DNA of 64,000 nt from Streptomyces sp. MMG1121 (GCF_001280015.1 NZ_LGDV01000038.1:186001-250000); one strand, 5' to 3'. Counted from the stretch's first letter, positions 1-9,021 are shown. Made by a program: numbers and translations. The notes: generated from the letters alone by a model not told the origin.

Positions 1-2
1 AT

Positions 3-1298
3 CTGTACGACTACGCGGGCGCGCCGTACAAGACGCAGGAGACCGTGCGGGCCGCCATGCGGCAGCTGTGGTCGACCGACCCCGGCGGCATCCCCGGCAA
101 CGACGACCTCGGCGCGATGTCCTCCTGGTACGTCTTCTCGGCCCTCGGCATGTACCCCCAGGTGCCCTCCCGGGCCGAACTGGTCCTCGCCTCGCCGCTG
201 TTCGAGCGTGTGGAGATCAGCCGGCCGCAGGGCAACGACATCTCCGTCCACGCGAGCGGAGCCGCGGCCGGCGCCCCGTACGTCCGGTCCCTGAAGGTCG
301 ACGGCCGAACCAGCGACCGCCCCTGGCTGCCGGCCTCCTTCGTCCGGGACGGCGGCCGGCTCGACTACACCCTGTCCGCCACCCCGGACCACGGCTGGGG
401 CGCCGGCAGCCCGCCGCCGTCCTTCCGCGAGGGCGAGCAGCCGTACCAGATCGGCGTCGGCCCCACCACGGCCACGCTCGCGCCCGGTGAGAGCACGAAG
501 ACCGTCGTCCGCGCCCTGTCGATGAACGGCGGCGCCGGACCCGCGGTGCGCTTCACGGTGCGGACCCCGGCCGGGGTCACGGCCACCCCCGCCGAGGGCA
601 CGGTCACCGGCGGCGCCCAGGAGATCACGCTCACCGCCGCGAAGGACGCCACGCAGGGCTTCGCCGACGTCCGGATCTCGGTGACCTCGGGCGGCACCTC
701 CTACCAGCAGCCCGTCGCGCTCACCGTGGCCGCCCCAGGCACCCTCCTCGCCGCCTACGACAACACCGCAACCTCCGACGACACCGGCGAGCACGACGAG
801 GCGGACTACGACGGCGGTGGCTGGAGCTACTCCCGCCAGGCCCTCGCGGCCGCCGGACTCGCCCCCGGCGGCCGGGGCGGCGTCGACGGCCTCGCCTTCA
901 CCTGGCCGAACTCGCCCGCCGGCCGACCGGACAACGCCTCGGCGGCCGGCCAGACCATCCAACTGGACGAGCCCGCACGCAAGTTGTCCTTCGTCGGCAG
1001 CGCGGTCAACGGCAACCAGCAGAGCCAGGCGACCGTCACGTACACCGACGGCACGAGCGGCACCGTCGACCTCTCCTTCACCGACTGGACCGTCGGCGGC
1101 GGAGGGGGCACCGTCCAGTACGGCAACGAGGTCGTCGCCCGGACCGCGTACCGCAATGTCGCGGGCGCCGACAAGGACCCGGTGGCGGCCTACGTCTTCG
1201 CCACCGAGCCGTTCACGGCCCCGGCCGGCAAGGCCATCGCGAGCGTCCGGCTCCCGCACGACGGGGACCTGCACGTGTTCACCCTCGCCACGAGCTGA
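3..1298 (+). CDS. GH92 family alpha-mannosidase, C-terminal part (5' end outside window)
   Basis: C-terminal 431 residues of a secreted glycoside hydrolase family 92 exo-alpha-mannosidase, which trims alpha-mannosides in a calcium-dependent way. The frame is open to the left edge, so the start lies outside. The GH92 signature GIPGNDDLGAMSSWYVFSALG is present near codons 26-46 (split here: GIPGNDDLGAMS followed by SWYVFSALG); the acidic NDD belongs to the catalytic base region of the family. It is followed by the beta-sandwich, an NPCBM/NEW2-like alpha-galactosidase-associated stretch (SVTSGGTSYQQP) and a lectin-like C-terminal domain with VASVRLP-type ending. It converges with the second GH92 gene and the two probably share one terminator. 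Family assignment is firm; linkage specificity cannot be read. Confidence 0.93.
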   Translation: MYDYAGAPYKTQETVRAAMRQLWSTDPGGIPGNDDLGAMSSWYVFSALGMYPQVPSRAELVLASPLFERVEISRPQGNDISVHASGAAAGAPYVRSLKVDGRTSDRPWLPASFVRDGGRLDYTLSATPDHGWGAGSPPPSFREGEQPYQIGVGPTTATLAPGESTKTVVRALSMNGGAGPAVRFTVRTPAGVTATPAEGTVTGGAQEITLTAAKDATQGFADVRISVTSGGTSYQQPVALTVAAPGTLLAAYDNTATSDDTGEHDEADYDGGGWSYSRQALAAAGLAPGGRGGVDGLAFTWPNSPAGRPDNASAAGQTIQLDEPARKLSFVGSAVNGNQQSQATVTYTDGTSGTVDLSFTDWTVGGGGGTVQYGNEVVARTAYRNVAGADKDPVAAYVFATEPFTAPAGKAIASVRLPHDGDLHVFTLATS

Positions 1299-1325
1299 AC
1301 CTCGGCAGGAGAACCGGCAAGGAAA

Positions 1326-1353
1326 CGGCCGCCCCTCGCGCGAGGGGCGGCCG
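1326..1353. terminator. Perfect hairpin between convergent GH92 genes
   Basis: A perfect 28-base palindrome with arms CGGCCGCCCCTCGC / GCGAGGGGCGGCCG sits in the 71-base gap between the two convergent mannosidase genes. It is followed by CTCTTCCTTC on the plus strand. A shared bidirectional transcription terminator is the simplest reading. Confidence 0.75.
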
Positions 1354-1369
1354 CTCTTCCTTCTGCCCG

Positions 1370-4300
1370 TCAGGCCAGCAGCTCCACCTCCGCGAGCGTC
1401 GACTGGCCGTCCAGGACCAGCCGGTACTTGCCGTACGTGCCCGGCGCGGCGATGGTGAACGCCCGGGTCTGGCGGTCCCAGGCGAACGTCTCGCCCGAGC
1501 GGTGGTCCAGGGTCTGCCAGGTGGTGCCGTCCGTAGAGCCCTGGAGGGTCCAGCCGGTCGGCGCCTTCGTATGGTCGGCCGAGGACGTCAGCGTGTACTG
1601 GACGGGCCTCACGGCATGGTCGACCGGCAGGTCCACCGAGCCGACCGTCGCGTCCGTCGCCGACGTGTTGTCGAACAGCGGCCCGTCCCCCTTCAGCACG
1701 TCCGTCCGGGGCGCCGGCACCTTGTCGTCCTGGGTGAGGGAGACCGGCGCCGCGTTCTTGCCCGTGCCCCAGGCCGACGGCTTGGCGCCCATGGAGAACT
1801 CCAGCACGCCGCCCTTGGACAGCAGCGAGTGGGGGAGCGAAGTGGACGTCCAGGGGCGGCCGTTGAAGGTCACACCCTGGACGTAGACGTTCTTCGCGCT
1901 GTTCGCCGGAGCCTTGACCACCAGGTCACGGCCGTTCTCCAGGTGCACGGTGACCTGCTTGAACAGCGGGGAGCCGATGGAGTAGTCGCCGCTGCCCATG
2001 ACGAGCGGATAGAAGCCGAGCGCGGAGAAGAGGTACCAGCCCGACTGCTCGCCGTTGTCCTCGTCGCCGTGGTAGCCCTGTCCGATCTCGCTGCCGAGAT
2101 AGAGCCGGGAGAGGATCTCGCGGACCGCCGCCTGGGTCTTCCAGGGCTGGCCGGCCGCGTCGTACATGTACGGGATGTGGTGCGCGGGCTGGTTGGACTG
2201 ACCGAGCATGCCCATGCGGACGTCACGCGCCTCGGTCATCTCGTGGATGACACCGCCGTAGGAGCCGACGAAGTCGGGAGAGGCCGTCTCCGGGGTGGCG
2301 AAGAACGCGTCCAGCTTGTCCGCGAGCCCCTGCCGGCCGCCGTACAGATTGGCCAGCCCCCGGCTGTCCTGCGGGACGGTGAAGGCGTCGCCCCAGCCGT
2401 TGGTCTCGGTGTAGTCGTAACCCCACACGCGCGGGTCGTACTTCGAGGAGTCCACCCGCCAGTTCCCCTGCCCGTCACGGCCCTGGAAGAAGCCGGCCTT
2501 GGGGTCGAACAGGTTCACATAGTCCCGGGCACGGTTGAGGAAGTACTCGGACTCCTCCTTGTAGCGCTTCTCGCCCGTCTTCCTGTACAGCGCCGCGCCC
2601 ATCTGCCCGATGCCGTAGTCGTTGACGTAGCCCTCCATCGCCCAGGACAGGCCCTCGGTCGTGTCGGTGCTGGTGTAGCCGAGGAACGGCGAGGTGGTCA
2701 TGCCCTTGCGGCCCACGCCCGACATCGGCGGGACCACGGTCGCGTTCTTCAGCGCCGCCTGGTACGCGGCCTTCGCGTCGAACTTCACGCCCTTGACGTA
2801 GGCGTCGGCGAACGCCACGTCCGAGGAGGTGCCGGTCATCAGGTCGGCGTAACCGGGCGAGGACCAGCGGGAGGTCCAGCCGCCGTCCTTGTACTGCTGC
2901 ACGAACCCGTCGACCATCTCGCCCGCCTGGGACGGTGTCAGGAAGGAGTACGCCGGCCAGGTGGTCCGGTAGGTGTCCCAGAAGCCGTTGTTGACGTACA
3001 CCGTGCCGTCGACGATCTTCGCGCCGGTGTGCGTCGGGGTGTCCTGGCTCGGCATGGGCGAGAACGGCGAGGCGTACTGGGCCTTGCCGCCCACCTCCTC
3101 GAAGCCGGAGTTCGGGTACAGGTACAGCCGGTACATGCTGGAGTACAGCGTGGTCAGCTGGTCCTCGGTCGCGCCGCGCACCTCGACCTTGCCGAGCAAC
3201 TGGTCCCAGGTGCGCTGCGCCCGCGCCTTGACCGTGTCGAAGGAGGTGCCGTCCGGGATCTCCTGGCGCAGGTTGTCCTTCGCCTGGTCGACGCTGATCA
3301 GCGAGGTCGCCAGGCGCAGCGTGACCGTGTGGTCGGCGCCCGCGTCGAAGCGCAGATAGCCCTTCACCCCGCTCGACGAGCCGTCCGTCACCGGCTTGTC
3401 GAACACGCCGTACACGAACAGCCGGGTGGCGCCGGCGGACAGGCCGGACTTCACGTCCGAGTAGCCCGTGACGATCCCGTGGTCCTTGTCGAGGGTCAGG
3501 CCCGCCTGCTCGGTGACGTTGTCGAACAGCACGCTCGCGTCGTTGCCGGGATAGGTGAAGCGCAGCACCGCCGCATGGTCGGTCGGGGTCATCTCGGCCT
3601 TGAGACCGTTCTCGAAACGGACCCCGTAGTAGTACGGCCGCGCGGTCTCGTTCTCGTGCCGGAACGGCAGCTCGCGCGCCTCGCGCCCGGTGTCCGGGGT
3701 GCCCGACGCCGCCGAGGGCATCAGCTGGAAGGTCTGCCGGTCACCCATCCACGGACTCGGCTCGTGGCTCGCGCTGAACGCCTGGATCGTCGGCAGGTTG
3801 TCGTCGTTGTTCGCGCGCGCGTACTCGTACAGCCAGCTCATCGAGGACGCGTTGGTCACCGGCGTCCAGAAGTTGAAACCGTGCGGCAGCGCGGTCGCCG
3901 GGAAGTTGTTGCCGCGCGAGAAGCTGCCGCTGGAGTTGGTGCCCCGGGTGGTCAGCGCGTAGTCCGACAGATGCGCCTTCGGCCGCTGCGGTGCCACCGG
4001 CCTGAGCGCCACGTCGTCGATCCAGCCCCGGAACTTCGCCGGCCCGCCGGGGGAGTCGTACGCCACCAGGATCCGGTCGACCGTCTTGCCGGCCGCCACC
4101 GAGCCGATCCGTGAGACGACGTTGTTCCACTGGTTGACGTAGAGCGACTTCGACGCGCCCTGCCCGCGCGGCGACAGCGGGAACCCGTGCTGGTCCAGCG
4201 CGCCCAGATCGCTGAGATAGGTGCCGTCGGTGAAGGCCAGGTCCAGGGAGACGTTCGTGGCGTCGTAGTCCCGGTCGCCGTCCGCCATCGACGGGAAGAC

Positions 4301-5173
4301 GCGGTACGACAGCTGGGTGTCGCCGCCGACCTTGACGTTCACGTCGAAGACCTTGTTGTACGAGTACGCCCGGCCGCCCGCCGTGTGCCGCCCCGCGTAG
4401 CGCAGCGCCCTCTTGCCGGTGAACCCGGCCCGCGCCTTGGCCGTCGGCGAGGCGGTCGGACCCTGGTCGACCAGCGTCAGCATGTCCTGCGGCACCGGCC
4501 CGCCCCCGCCGCCGGTGGAGAACTGCACGTCGGCGAGCTGGAGGATGCCGGACGCGCCGTTGTTCCTGGTGATCTCCAGCCGGAAGTGCTGGTACTCGGC
4601 CGGCTGGGCCAGGTCGTACGACTTCGTCTGGAACCGTTCGGAGAAGCTCTCGTGCGAGCGGGTGTCGACGGTCTTCCAGTCCTTGCCGTCGGTGGAGCCG
4701 AGGAGCGCCCAGTCGCTCGGATCGCGCTCTGCGTAGTCGTTGGCCGACGTGAGCGCGTACGTCACCAGCTTGACGGGCTTGTCGAGGTCGAACTCCACCC
4801 AGCCGGTGGGCTGGAAGGTCAGCCACTTGGTGCCGGGCTCGCCGTCGACCAGGTTCTCCTTCACCTCGCCGGCGTCCGCGTTCTCACCGCTCGCCCGGAC
4901 GTCGGTGACATGGTCCGTCACATTGCCCGGAATGCCGGTGGTGTAGCCGCCGTCGACGCCCGAGGCGCGCTTGGTGCCGTCGGGTGCGGTGTCCACGGTG
5001 TCGGTCCAGTCCGGTGCCGGATCACCCGGCTCGAACGAGGATGCGAACTCCCGGCCTGCGGCCGGAGCCTTGGCGGGCAGGGCGACCGCCGCGCCCTGTG
5101 CGCCGACGGCCATGACAAAGGCGGCCGTCAGAACGGCCGCCGGACCCCATCTGTGCCGAGTTCTCCGCTGCAT
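1370..5173 (-). CDS. Secreted GH92 alpha-mannosidase with F5/8C-type domains
   Basis: Large secreted exo-alpha-mannosidase, 1267 aa. Residues 1-32 form a Sec signal peptide (Arg-rich start, hydrophobic VLTAAFVMAVG, cleavage near ALPAKA). A discoidin/F5-8C carbohydrate-binding domain follows at about 80-220 (WLTFQPTGWVEFDL, DWALLGSTDGKDW). The GH92 N- and catalytic domains span about 410-1110, with GDEDNGEQSGWYLFSALGF near residue 1020 as the catalytic acid loop and HEMTEARD nearby. A second F5/8C domain closes the protein (GWTLQGSTDGTTW). The ATG is preceded by AGGAGGGG. It is longer than typical family members because of the two binding modules. A LacI-type palindrome lies about 30 bases upstream. 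Likely role: release of mannose from alpha-mannan or glycoprotein glycans outside the cell. Confidence 0.95.
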   Translation of the reverse strand: MQRRTRHRWGPAAVLTAAFVMAVGAQGAAVALPAKAPAAGREFASSFEPGDPAPDWTDTVDTAPDGTKRASGVDGGYTTGIPGNVTDHVTDVRASGENADAGEVKENLVDGEPGTKWLTFQPTGWVEFDLDKPVKLVTYALTSANDYAERDPSDWALLGSTDGKDWKTVDTRSHESFSERFQTKSYDLAQPAEYQHFRLEITRNNGASGILQLADVQFSTGGGGGPVPQDMLTLVDQGPTASPTAKARAGFTGKRALRYAGRHTAGGRAYSYNKVFDVNVKVGGDTQLSYRVFPSMADGDRDYDATNVSLDLAFTDGTYLSDLGALDQHGFPLSPRGQGASKSLYVNQWNNVVSRIGSVAAGKTVDRILVAYDSPGGPAKFRGWIDDVALRPVAPQRPKAHLSDYALTTRGTNSSGSFSRGNNFPATALPHGFNFWTPVTNASSMSWLYEYARANNDDNLPTIQAFSASHEPSPWMGDRQTFQLMPSAASGTPDTGREARELPFRHENETARPYYYGVRFENGLKAEMTPTDHAAVLRFTYPGNDASVLFDNVTEQAGLTLDKDHGIVTGYSDVKSGLSAGATRLFVYGVFDKPVTDGSSSGVKGYLRFDAGADHTVTLRLATSLISVDQAKDNLRQEIPDGTSFDTVKARAQRTWDQLLGKVEVRGATEDQLTTLYSSMYRLYLYPNSGFEEVGGKAQYASPFSPMPSQDTPTHTGAKIVDGTVYVNNGFWDTYRTTWPAYSFLTPSQAGEMVDGFVQQYKDGGWTSRWSSPGYADLMTGTSSDVAFADAYVKGVKFDAKAAYQAALKNATVVPPMSGVGRKGMTTSPFLGYTSTDTTEGLSWAMEGYVNDYGIGQMGAALYRKTGEKRYKEESEYFLNRARDYVNLFDPKAGFFQGRDGQGNWRVDSSKYDPRVWGYDYTETNGWGDAFTVPQDSRGLANLYGGRQGLADKLDAFFATPETASPDFVGSYGGVIHEMTEARDVRMGMLGQSNQPAHHIPYMYDAAGQPWKTQAAVREILSRLYLGSEIGQGYHGDEDNGEQSGWYLFSALGFYPLVMGSGDYSIGSPLFKQVTVHLENGRDLVVKAPANSAKNVYVQGVTFNGRPWTSTSLPHSLLSKGGVLEFSMGAKPSAWGTGKNAAPVSLTQDDKVPAPRTDVLKGDGPLFDNTSATDATVGSVDLPVDHAVRPVQYTLTSSADHTKAPTGWTLQGSTDGTTWQTLDHRSGETFAWDRQTRAFTIAAPGTYGKYRLVLDGQSTLAEVELLA

Positions 5174-5202
5174 CTACGGATTCCCCTCCTGCGTCCCCTA
5201 CA

Positions 5203-5214
5203 GACAACGTTGTC
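5203..5214. promoter_or_regulatory. LacI-type operator candidate upstream of GH92 gene
   Basis: Perfect palindrome GACAACGTTGTC, extended to TTGTC arms, with the central CG of LacI-family operators. It lies 30-41 bases upstream of the mannosidase ATG on the minus strand, where a repressor would block transcription or elongation. No LacI gene is in the window. Sequence is seen; function is inferred. Confidence 0.55.
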
Positions 5215-5405
5215 AACTTCGCGACGCAGGAACCAGTAGGTCGTCAAGTGGCCGGTGGTGTCAAGGGCGTTGGGTGTGGCATTCAGGGACTTATGTTGCG
5301 AATTTTTCCGGCGAAGCGCGCACAGCGGACTCATATTTCCCCGAGGTCTCAACTCGGAAAAGACCCATGGTGAACCATGCATTCGATCTTGCTACGACGA
5401 CCGGA

Positions 5406-5421
5406 AGTGGACTATACCTGT
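5406..5421. promoter_or_regulatory. DasR (dre)-like site upstream of ngcE
   Basis: AGTGGACTATACCTGT matches the imperfect-palindrome dre consensus (AGTGGTCTAGACCAGT form) at 13 of 16 positions. DasR is the GntR-family N-acetylglucosamine repressor of Streptomyces. The site is about 145 bases upstream of ngcE, the binding protein of an amino-sugar importer, which fits. Match is by eye; binding is inferred. Confidence 0.45.
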
Positions 5422-5566
5422 CGGCGCCCGGGTACAAGATGCACTCCGGTAGAGCACGCCCTGAACACTCATTGAGCACTTCCTGCACCACCCAGCGAGA
5501 CCCGACAGCGGTGCCGGGGAGGATCCGGTTCACCGCCTGAGTCCTGGAGAAGGCGAGGACTTGAGC

Positions 5567-7012
5567 ATGGGATCCACCTCGAACAACAGTGCCGCAGGTG
5601 TCGGCCGTCGTGATCTGATCAAGCGGTCGGCCGCGCTCGGCCTGATCGGCGTGCCCGCGATGAGCCTGCTGTCCGCCTGTGCGAGCAGTGGCGGGAGCGG
5701 TCAGAAGAAGGACAAGGCGGGGACGAAGACCGCCAAGAACCCGCTCGGGGTCAACGAGAGTGCGAAGATGGAATTCGTCCTCTTCGACGGCGGCTTCGGC
5801 AAGGAGTACGCCCAGGACGCGGTGAAGATCTATCAGAAAGACTTCCCCAAGGCGACGGTGAAGTTCTCCGCCACCCAGAAGATCCAGTCCACCCTCCAGC
5901 CCCGCTTCAACCAGGGCAACCCGCCGGACCTCATCGACAACTCCGGTGCCGAGCAGATGGACATGGGCGTGCTCGTCGGCAAGAACCAGCTGTCCGACCT
6001 CACCCCGCTGCTGGACGCGCCGTCGTACGACGACCCGAGCAAGAAGGTCCGTGACACGCTGCGCCCCGGCATCGTGGAGATGGGCCAGTTCGACGGCAAC
6101 CCGGTCTGGATCTTCTACTACGCCTACACCGTGTACGGCGTCTGGTACTCGCAGAAGGCCCTGGACTCGCTCGACGCCCAGTACCCGAAGACCTGGGACG
6201 AGATGCTCGCGGTCTGCGAGAAGGCCAAGAAGAAGGGCATGGCGGGCTGGACGTACGCGGGCAAGTACCCGTACTACATCCCCTTCTCCCTCTACCCGAT
6301 GATCGGCAAGGTCGGCGGTCGCGAGGTGCTCGACGCCATCGACAACCTGGAGCCGAACGCCTGGAAGCACCCGGCCGTCAAGGCCTGTTTCGAGGCGTAC
6401 TACGAGCTGTACAAGAAGGGCTACATCCTCAAGGGCACCCCGGGTCTGGACCACATCCAGTCCCAGACCGCCTGGGCCAAGGGCGAGGCGCTGTTCATCC
6501 CGAACGGCTCCTGGGTGGAGAACGAGTCGGCCAACGTCATCCCGAAGGACTTCAACCTCGCCGTCTCCGCGCCCTCCGGCATCGACAGCTCCGACAAGCT
6601 GCCCTTCGGCACCATCTGGGCGTCCGGCGGTGAGCCCTTCATCGTGCCGGCCAAGGCCGCGAACCCCGAGGGTGGCATGGAGCAGCTGCGCATCATGCTC
6701 TCCGAGGCGTCCTCGAAGAACTTCACCGCCAAGGTGAAGTCGCTGACCGCCTACAACGGCGGCACGACCGGCATCACCCTCACCCCGGGGCTGAAGTCGG
6801 GCGTGGCGGCGCTGCAACTGGCCGGATCCAACGTGGTGAATCCGCGCCTTCAGGACTGGTACGTGCAGTTGCAGAAGGAGAAGATCGGGGTGTCCGGTCT
6901 CGGCGAGATGATGGCCGGCCGGCTCACCCCGGCCGAGGCCATCAAGAGGATCCAGGGTTTCGCCGACGAAGCGGCCAAGGACACCACGATCAAGCACTAC
7001 AAGCACCAGTAA
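5567..7012 (+). CDS. ngcE: NgcE, N-acetylglucosamine/chitobiose ABC transporter substrate-binding lipoprotein
   Basis: Extracellular solute-binding protein of 481 aa, family 1 type, that hands N-acetylglucosamine or N,N'-diacetylchitobiose to the NgcFG permease. The N-terminus carries a twin-arginine-like GRRDLIKRSAA motif and a lipobox (SLLSAC), so it is probably a Tat-exported lipoprotein. The mature domain opens with EFVLFDGGFGKEY. ATG at 5567 is preferred because GAGGA lies 7 bases upstream; an in-frame TTG six bases earlier is the alternative. It heads the ngcEFG operon. The identification rests on similarity to NgcE of S. olivaceoviridis and the matching permeases. The ATPase is missing from the operon; in Streptomyces the shared MsiK usually serves such importers. 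Confidence 0.92.
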   Translation: MGSTSNNSAAGVGRRDLIKRSAALGLIGVPAMSLLSACASSGGSGQKKDKAGTKTAKNPLGVNESAKMEFVLFDGGFGKEYAQDAVKIYQKDFPKATVKFSATQKIQSTLQPRFNQGNPPDLIDNSGAEQMDMGVLVGKNQLSDLTPLLDAPSYDDPSKKVRDTLRPGIVEMGQFDGNPVWIFYYAYTVYGVWYSQKALDSLDAQYPKTWDEMLAVCEKAKKKGMAGWTYAGKYPYYIPFSLYPMIGKVGGREVLDAIDNLEPNAWKHPAVKACFEAYYELYKKGYILKGTPGLDHIQSQTAWAKGEALFIPNGSWVENESANVIPKDFNLAVSAPSGIDSSDKLPFGTIWASGGEPFIVPAKAANPEGGMEQLRIMLSEASSKNFTAKVKSLTAYNGGTTGITLTPGLKSGVAALQLAGSNVVNPRLQDWYVQLQKEKIGVSGLGEMMAGRLTPAEAIKRIQGFADEAAKDTTIKHYKHQ

Positions 7013-7040
7013 CCAGCCCCCTGACCGCACCGGAGTGGCG

Positions 7041-7967
7041 ATGCAGCACGGCAAGTACCGGTTCATCGTGGGGTTTCTGACGTTGCCCCTGGGACTGTAC
7101 GCGCTCTTCGTGGTGTGGCCGTTCATCCAGTCCATCTACTATTCGTTCACGGACTGGACCGGCCTGAGCCCCGAATTCAAGATGGTCGGCTTCGACAACT
7201 ACAAGAGGATGTTGCACGACGACATCTTCTGGAAGTCGTTGCAGCACAGTCTGCTGTTCGCCCTGGTGCTGCCACTGGTGACGATCAGTCTGGCGCTGTT
7301 CTTCGCCTTCATGATCAATGTGGGCGGACGACGGAGAAAGGGCGGCCCCGCGATCTCGGGTGTCCGGGGCTCGTCCTTCTACAAAATCGTCTATTTCTTC
7401 CCGCAGGTGCTGTCCATCGCGATCGTCGCGCTGCTGTTCCAGTTCGCGTACAACCCGGACAGCGGCGCGATCAACTCGATACTGCGCGGCATCGGCCTCG
7501 ACAGTGTCCAGCCGCTGTGGCTGGGCGACCCGAACCTCGCGCTGTGGTGCGTGATGGCCGTGCTCGTCTGGTCCACGGTCGGCTTCTTCGTGGTCCTGTT
7601 CTCGGCGGGCATGGCCTCGATCCCCACCGAGCTGTACGAGTCGGCGCTGCTCGACGGCGCGGGCCGGGCCGCCACCTTCTTCCGGATCACCCTGCCGCTG
7701 CTGTGGGACACCGTGCAGTCGGGCTGGGTCTACATGGGCATCCTCGCGCTGGGCGCCGAGTCGTTCGCGGTCGTACAGATCATGACGACCGGTCCCGGCG
7801 GGCCCGACTACTCGACCACCGTGCTGGTCCTGTACGTGTACCAGAAGGCGTTCCGGGACGGTCAGGCCGCCTACGCCACCACGATCGGCGTCGCCCTGCT
7901 CGTCGTCACGCTCGCCTTCGCGGCGATCGTGATGCGGCTGGGCCGTCGCGAGCGGCTGGAGTTCTGA
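7041..7967 (+). CDS. ngcF: NgcF, sugar ABC transporter permease (MalF type)
   Basis: Inner-membrane permease of 308 aa with six predicted helices. The EAA loop reads YESALLDGAGRAATFFRITLPLL near residues 198-220 (key residues E, A, DGAG and the final LP), the site where the ATPase docks. The first helix (FLTLPLGLYALFVVWPF) is typical of MalF-type subunits. ATG at 7041 has GGAG five bases upstream; a GTG six bases earlier would overlap that ribosome site. It follows ngcE by 28 bases and precedes ngcG by 4, so the three are co-transcribed. Confidence 0.92.
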   Translation: MQHGKYRFIVGFLTLPLGLYALFVVWPFIQSIYYSFTDWTGLSPEFKMVGFDNYKRMLHDDIFWKSLQHSLLFALVLPLVTISLALFFAFMINVGGRRRKGGPAISGVRGSSFYKIVYFFPQVLSIAIVALLFQFAYNPDSGAINSILRGIGLDSVQPLWLGDPNLALWCVMAVLVWSTVGFFVVLFSAGMASIPTELYESALLDGAGRAATFFRITLPLLWDTVQSGWVYMGILALGAESFAVVQIMTTGPGGPDYSTTVLVLYVYQKAFRDGQAAYATTIGVALLVVTLAFAAIVMRLGRRERLEF

Positions 7968-7971
7968 AGCG

Positions 7972-8895
7972 ATGAAGACGACCGAGACCCCCGCACCGCT
8001 GCCGGCCGAGTCCGGCGCGAGCGTCTCCAAGATCGACGCAGCGACCCCGCGGCCCGCCCGGCGGAAGAAGGAGGGCGGTGTCCTCAACGTCTTCTCCCAC
8101 GGCGTGCTGATCATCTGGGCGATCATGGTGGTCACACCGCTGCTGTGGGCGGTGATGACGTCCTTCAAGGACGACAGCTCCATCTTCGGCTCGCCCTGGT
8201 CCCTGCCGGACAAGCTGCACTTCGGCAACTGGTCGCGGGCCTGGACCCAGGCCAACATGAGCGACTACTTCCTCAACACGGTCCTGGTGGTCGGCGGCTC
8301 GCTCATCGGCACCCTGGTCCTCGGCTCCATGGCGGCCTACGTCCTCGCCCGGTTCGACTTCCCGGGCAACCGCTTCATCTACTACCTGTTCGTCGGCGGC
8401 ATGAGCTTCCCGATCATGCTCGCGCTGGTCCCGCTGTTCTACGTCGTGAACAACATGGGCCTGCTGAACACGATCCACGGCCTGATCCTGGTCTACATCG
8501 CGTACTCGCTGCCGTTCACGGTCTTCTTCCTGACGGCCTTCTTCCGCACGCTGCCGACCTCGGTGGCGGAGGCGGCCTTCGTGGACGGGGCTTCGCACAC
8601 GCGTACGTTCTTCCAGATCATGCTGCCCATGGCCAAGCCGGGCCTGATCAGCGTCGGCATCTTCAACTTCCTGGGCCAGTGGAACCAGTACATGCTGCCC
8701 ACGGTCCTCAACACCGACCCCGACAAGAAGGTCCTCACCCAGGGCCTGGTCCAGCTGGCGGTCAGCCAGGGCTACAAGGGCGACTGGTCCGGCCTCTTCG
8801 CGGGCCTGGTGATGGCCATGCTGCCGGTACTCGGGGCGTACATCGTCTTCCAGCGCCAGGTCGTCCAGGGCCTGACCGCGGGGGCGCTGAAGTAG
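7972..8895 (+). CDS. ngcG: NgcG, sugar ABC transporter permease (MalG type)
   Basis: Second permease of the amino-sugar importer, 307 aa. A cytoplasmic N-terminus of about 40 residues (Pro/Ala then RPARRKK) is followed by six predicted helices. The EAA loop is VAEAAFVDGASHTRTFFQIM with LP just after, near residue 200. C-terminus is a hydrophilic AGALK, as usual in MalG-type subunits. It starts 4 bases after the ngcF stop codon, which implies translational coupling and equal dosage with NgcF. A strong hairpin follows the gene. Confidence 0.92.
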   Translation: MKTTETPAPLPAESGASVSKIDAATPRPARRKKEGGVLNVFSHGVLIIWAIMVVTPLLWAVMTSFKDDSSIFGSPWSLPDKLHFGNWSRAWTQANMSDYFLNTVLVVGGSLIGTLVLGSMAAYVLARFDFPGNRFIYYLFVGGMSFPIMLALVPLFYVVNNMGLLNTIHGLILVYIAYSLPFTVFFLTAFFRTLPTSVAEAAFVDGASHTRTFFQIMLPMAKPGLISVGIFNFLGQWNQYMLPTVLNTDPDKKVLTQGLVQLAVSQGYKGDWSGLFAGLVMAMLPVLGAYIVFQRQVVQGLTAGALK

Positions 8896-8934
8896 CCCCG
8901 TCACCTCCCGGGGTCACAGCCCGCGACCGTCTGT

Positions 8935-8970
8935 GCGCACGCCGCTCCCGGCTTCCGGGGCGGCGTGCGC
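8935..8970 (+). terminator. Hairpin terminator after ngcG
   Basis: Perfect 11-base arms GCGCACGCCGC / GCGGCGTGCGC surround an inner CCGG-type stem. It lies 40 bases past the ngcG stop and before the rok7B7 promoter. No U tract follows, as is common in Streptomyces. Confidence 0.65.
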
Positions 8971-9008
8971 CGCTGCGGTCCCGCTGTGTCCAAGACCCCG
9001 GATACGGT

Positions 9009-9021
9009 TCAACCTCTTGAC
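9009..9021 (+). promoter_or_regulatory. Rok7B7-like site upstream of rok7B7
   Basis: TCAACCTCTTGAC shares the TCTTGACG core with the site upstream of xylF and matches 10 of 13 positions of the Rok7B7 motif that I recall for S. avermitilis (TTKAMKHSTTSAV). It lies 90 bases upstream of the rok7B7 start, so autoregulation is possible. The TTGACG inside it could also be a -35 box. Confidence 0.35.

Larger units (their letters stand above)
5174..5566. promoter_or_regulatory. Divergent promoter region between GH92 gene and ngcE
   Basis: This gap of about 390 bases has no coding signal and lower GC than its flanks. It separates the mannosidase (leftward) from ngcE (rightward). It holds the LacI-type palindrome near the left gene and a DasR-like site in the middle. 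No confident -35/-10 pair could be assigned by eye. Confidence 0.6.

Noticed and set aside
1502..4114. Long open frame (870 codons) antisense to the GH92 gene
   Set aside because: High-GC antisense shadow: Arg/Gly/Val-rich, no family motifs, no ribosome site, opposite strand of a clear enzyme gene.
5291..7135. 614-codon frame antisense to ngcE
   Set aside because: Shadow of the binding-protein gene; no domain and no start signal.
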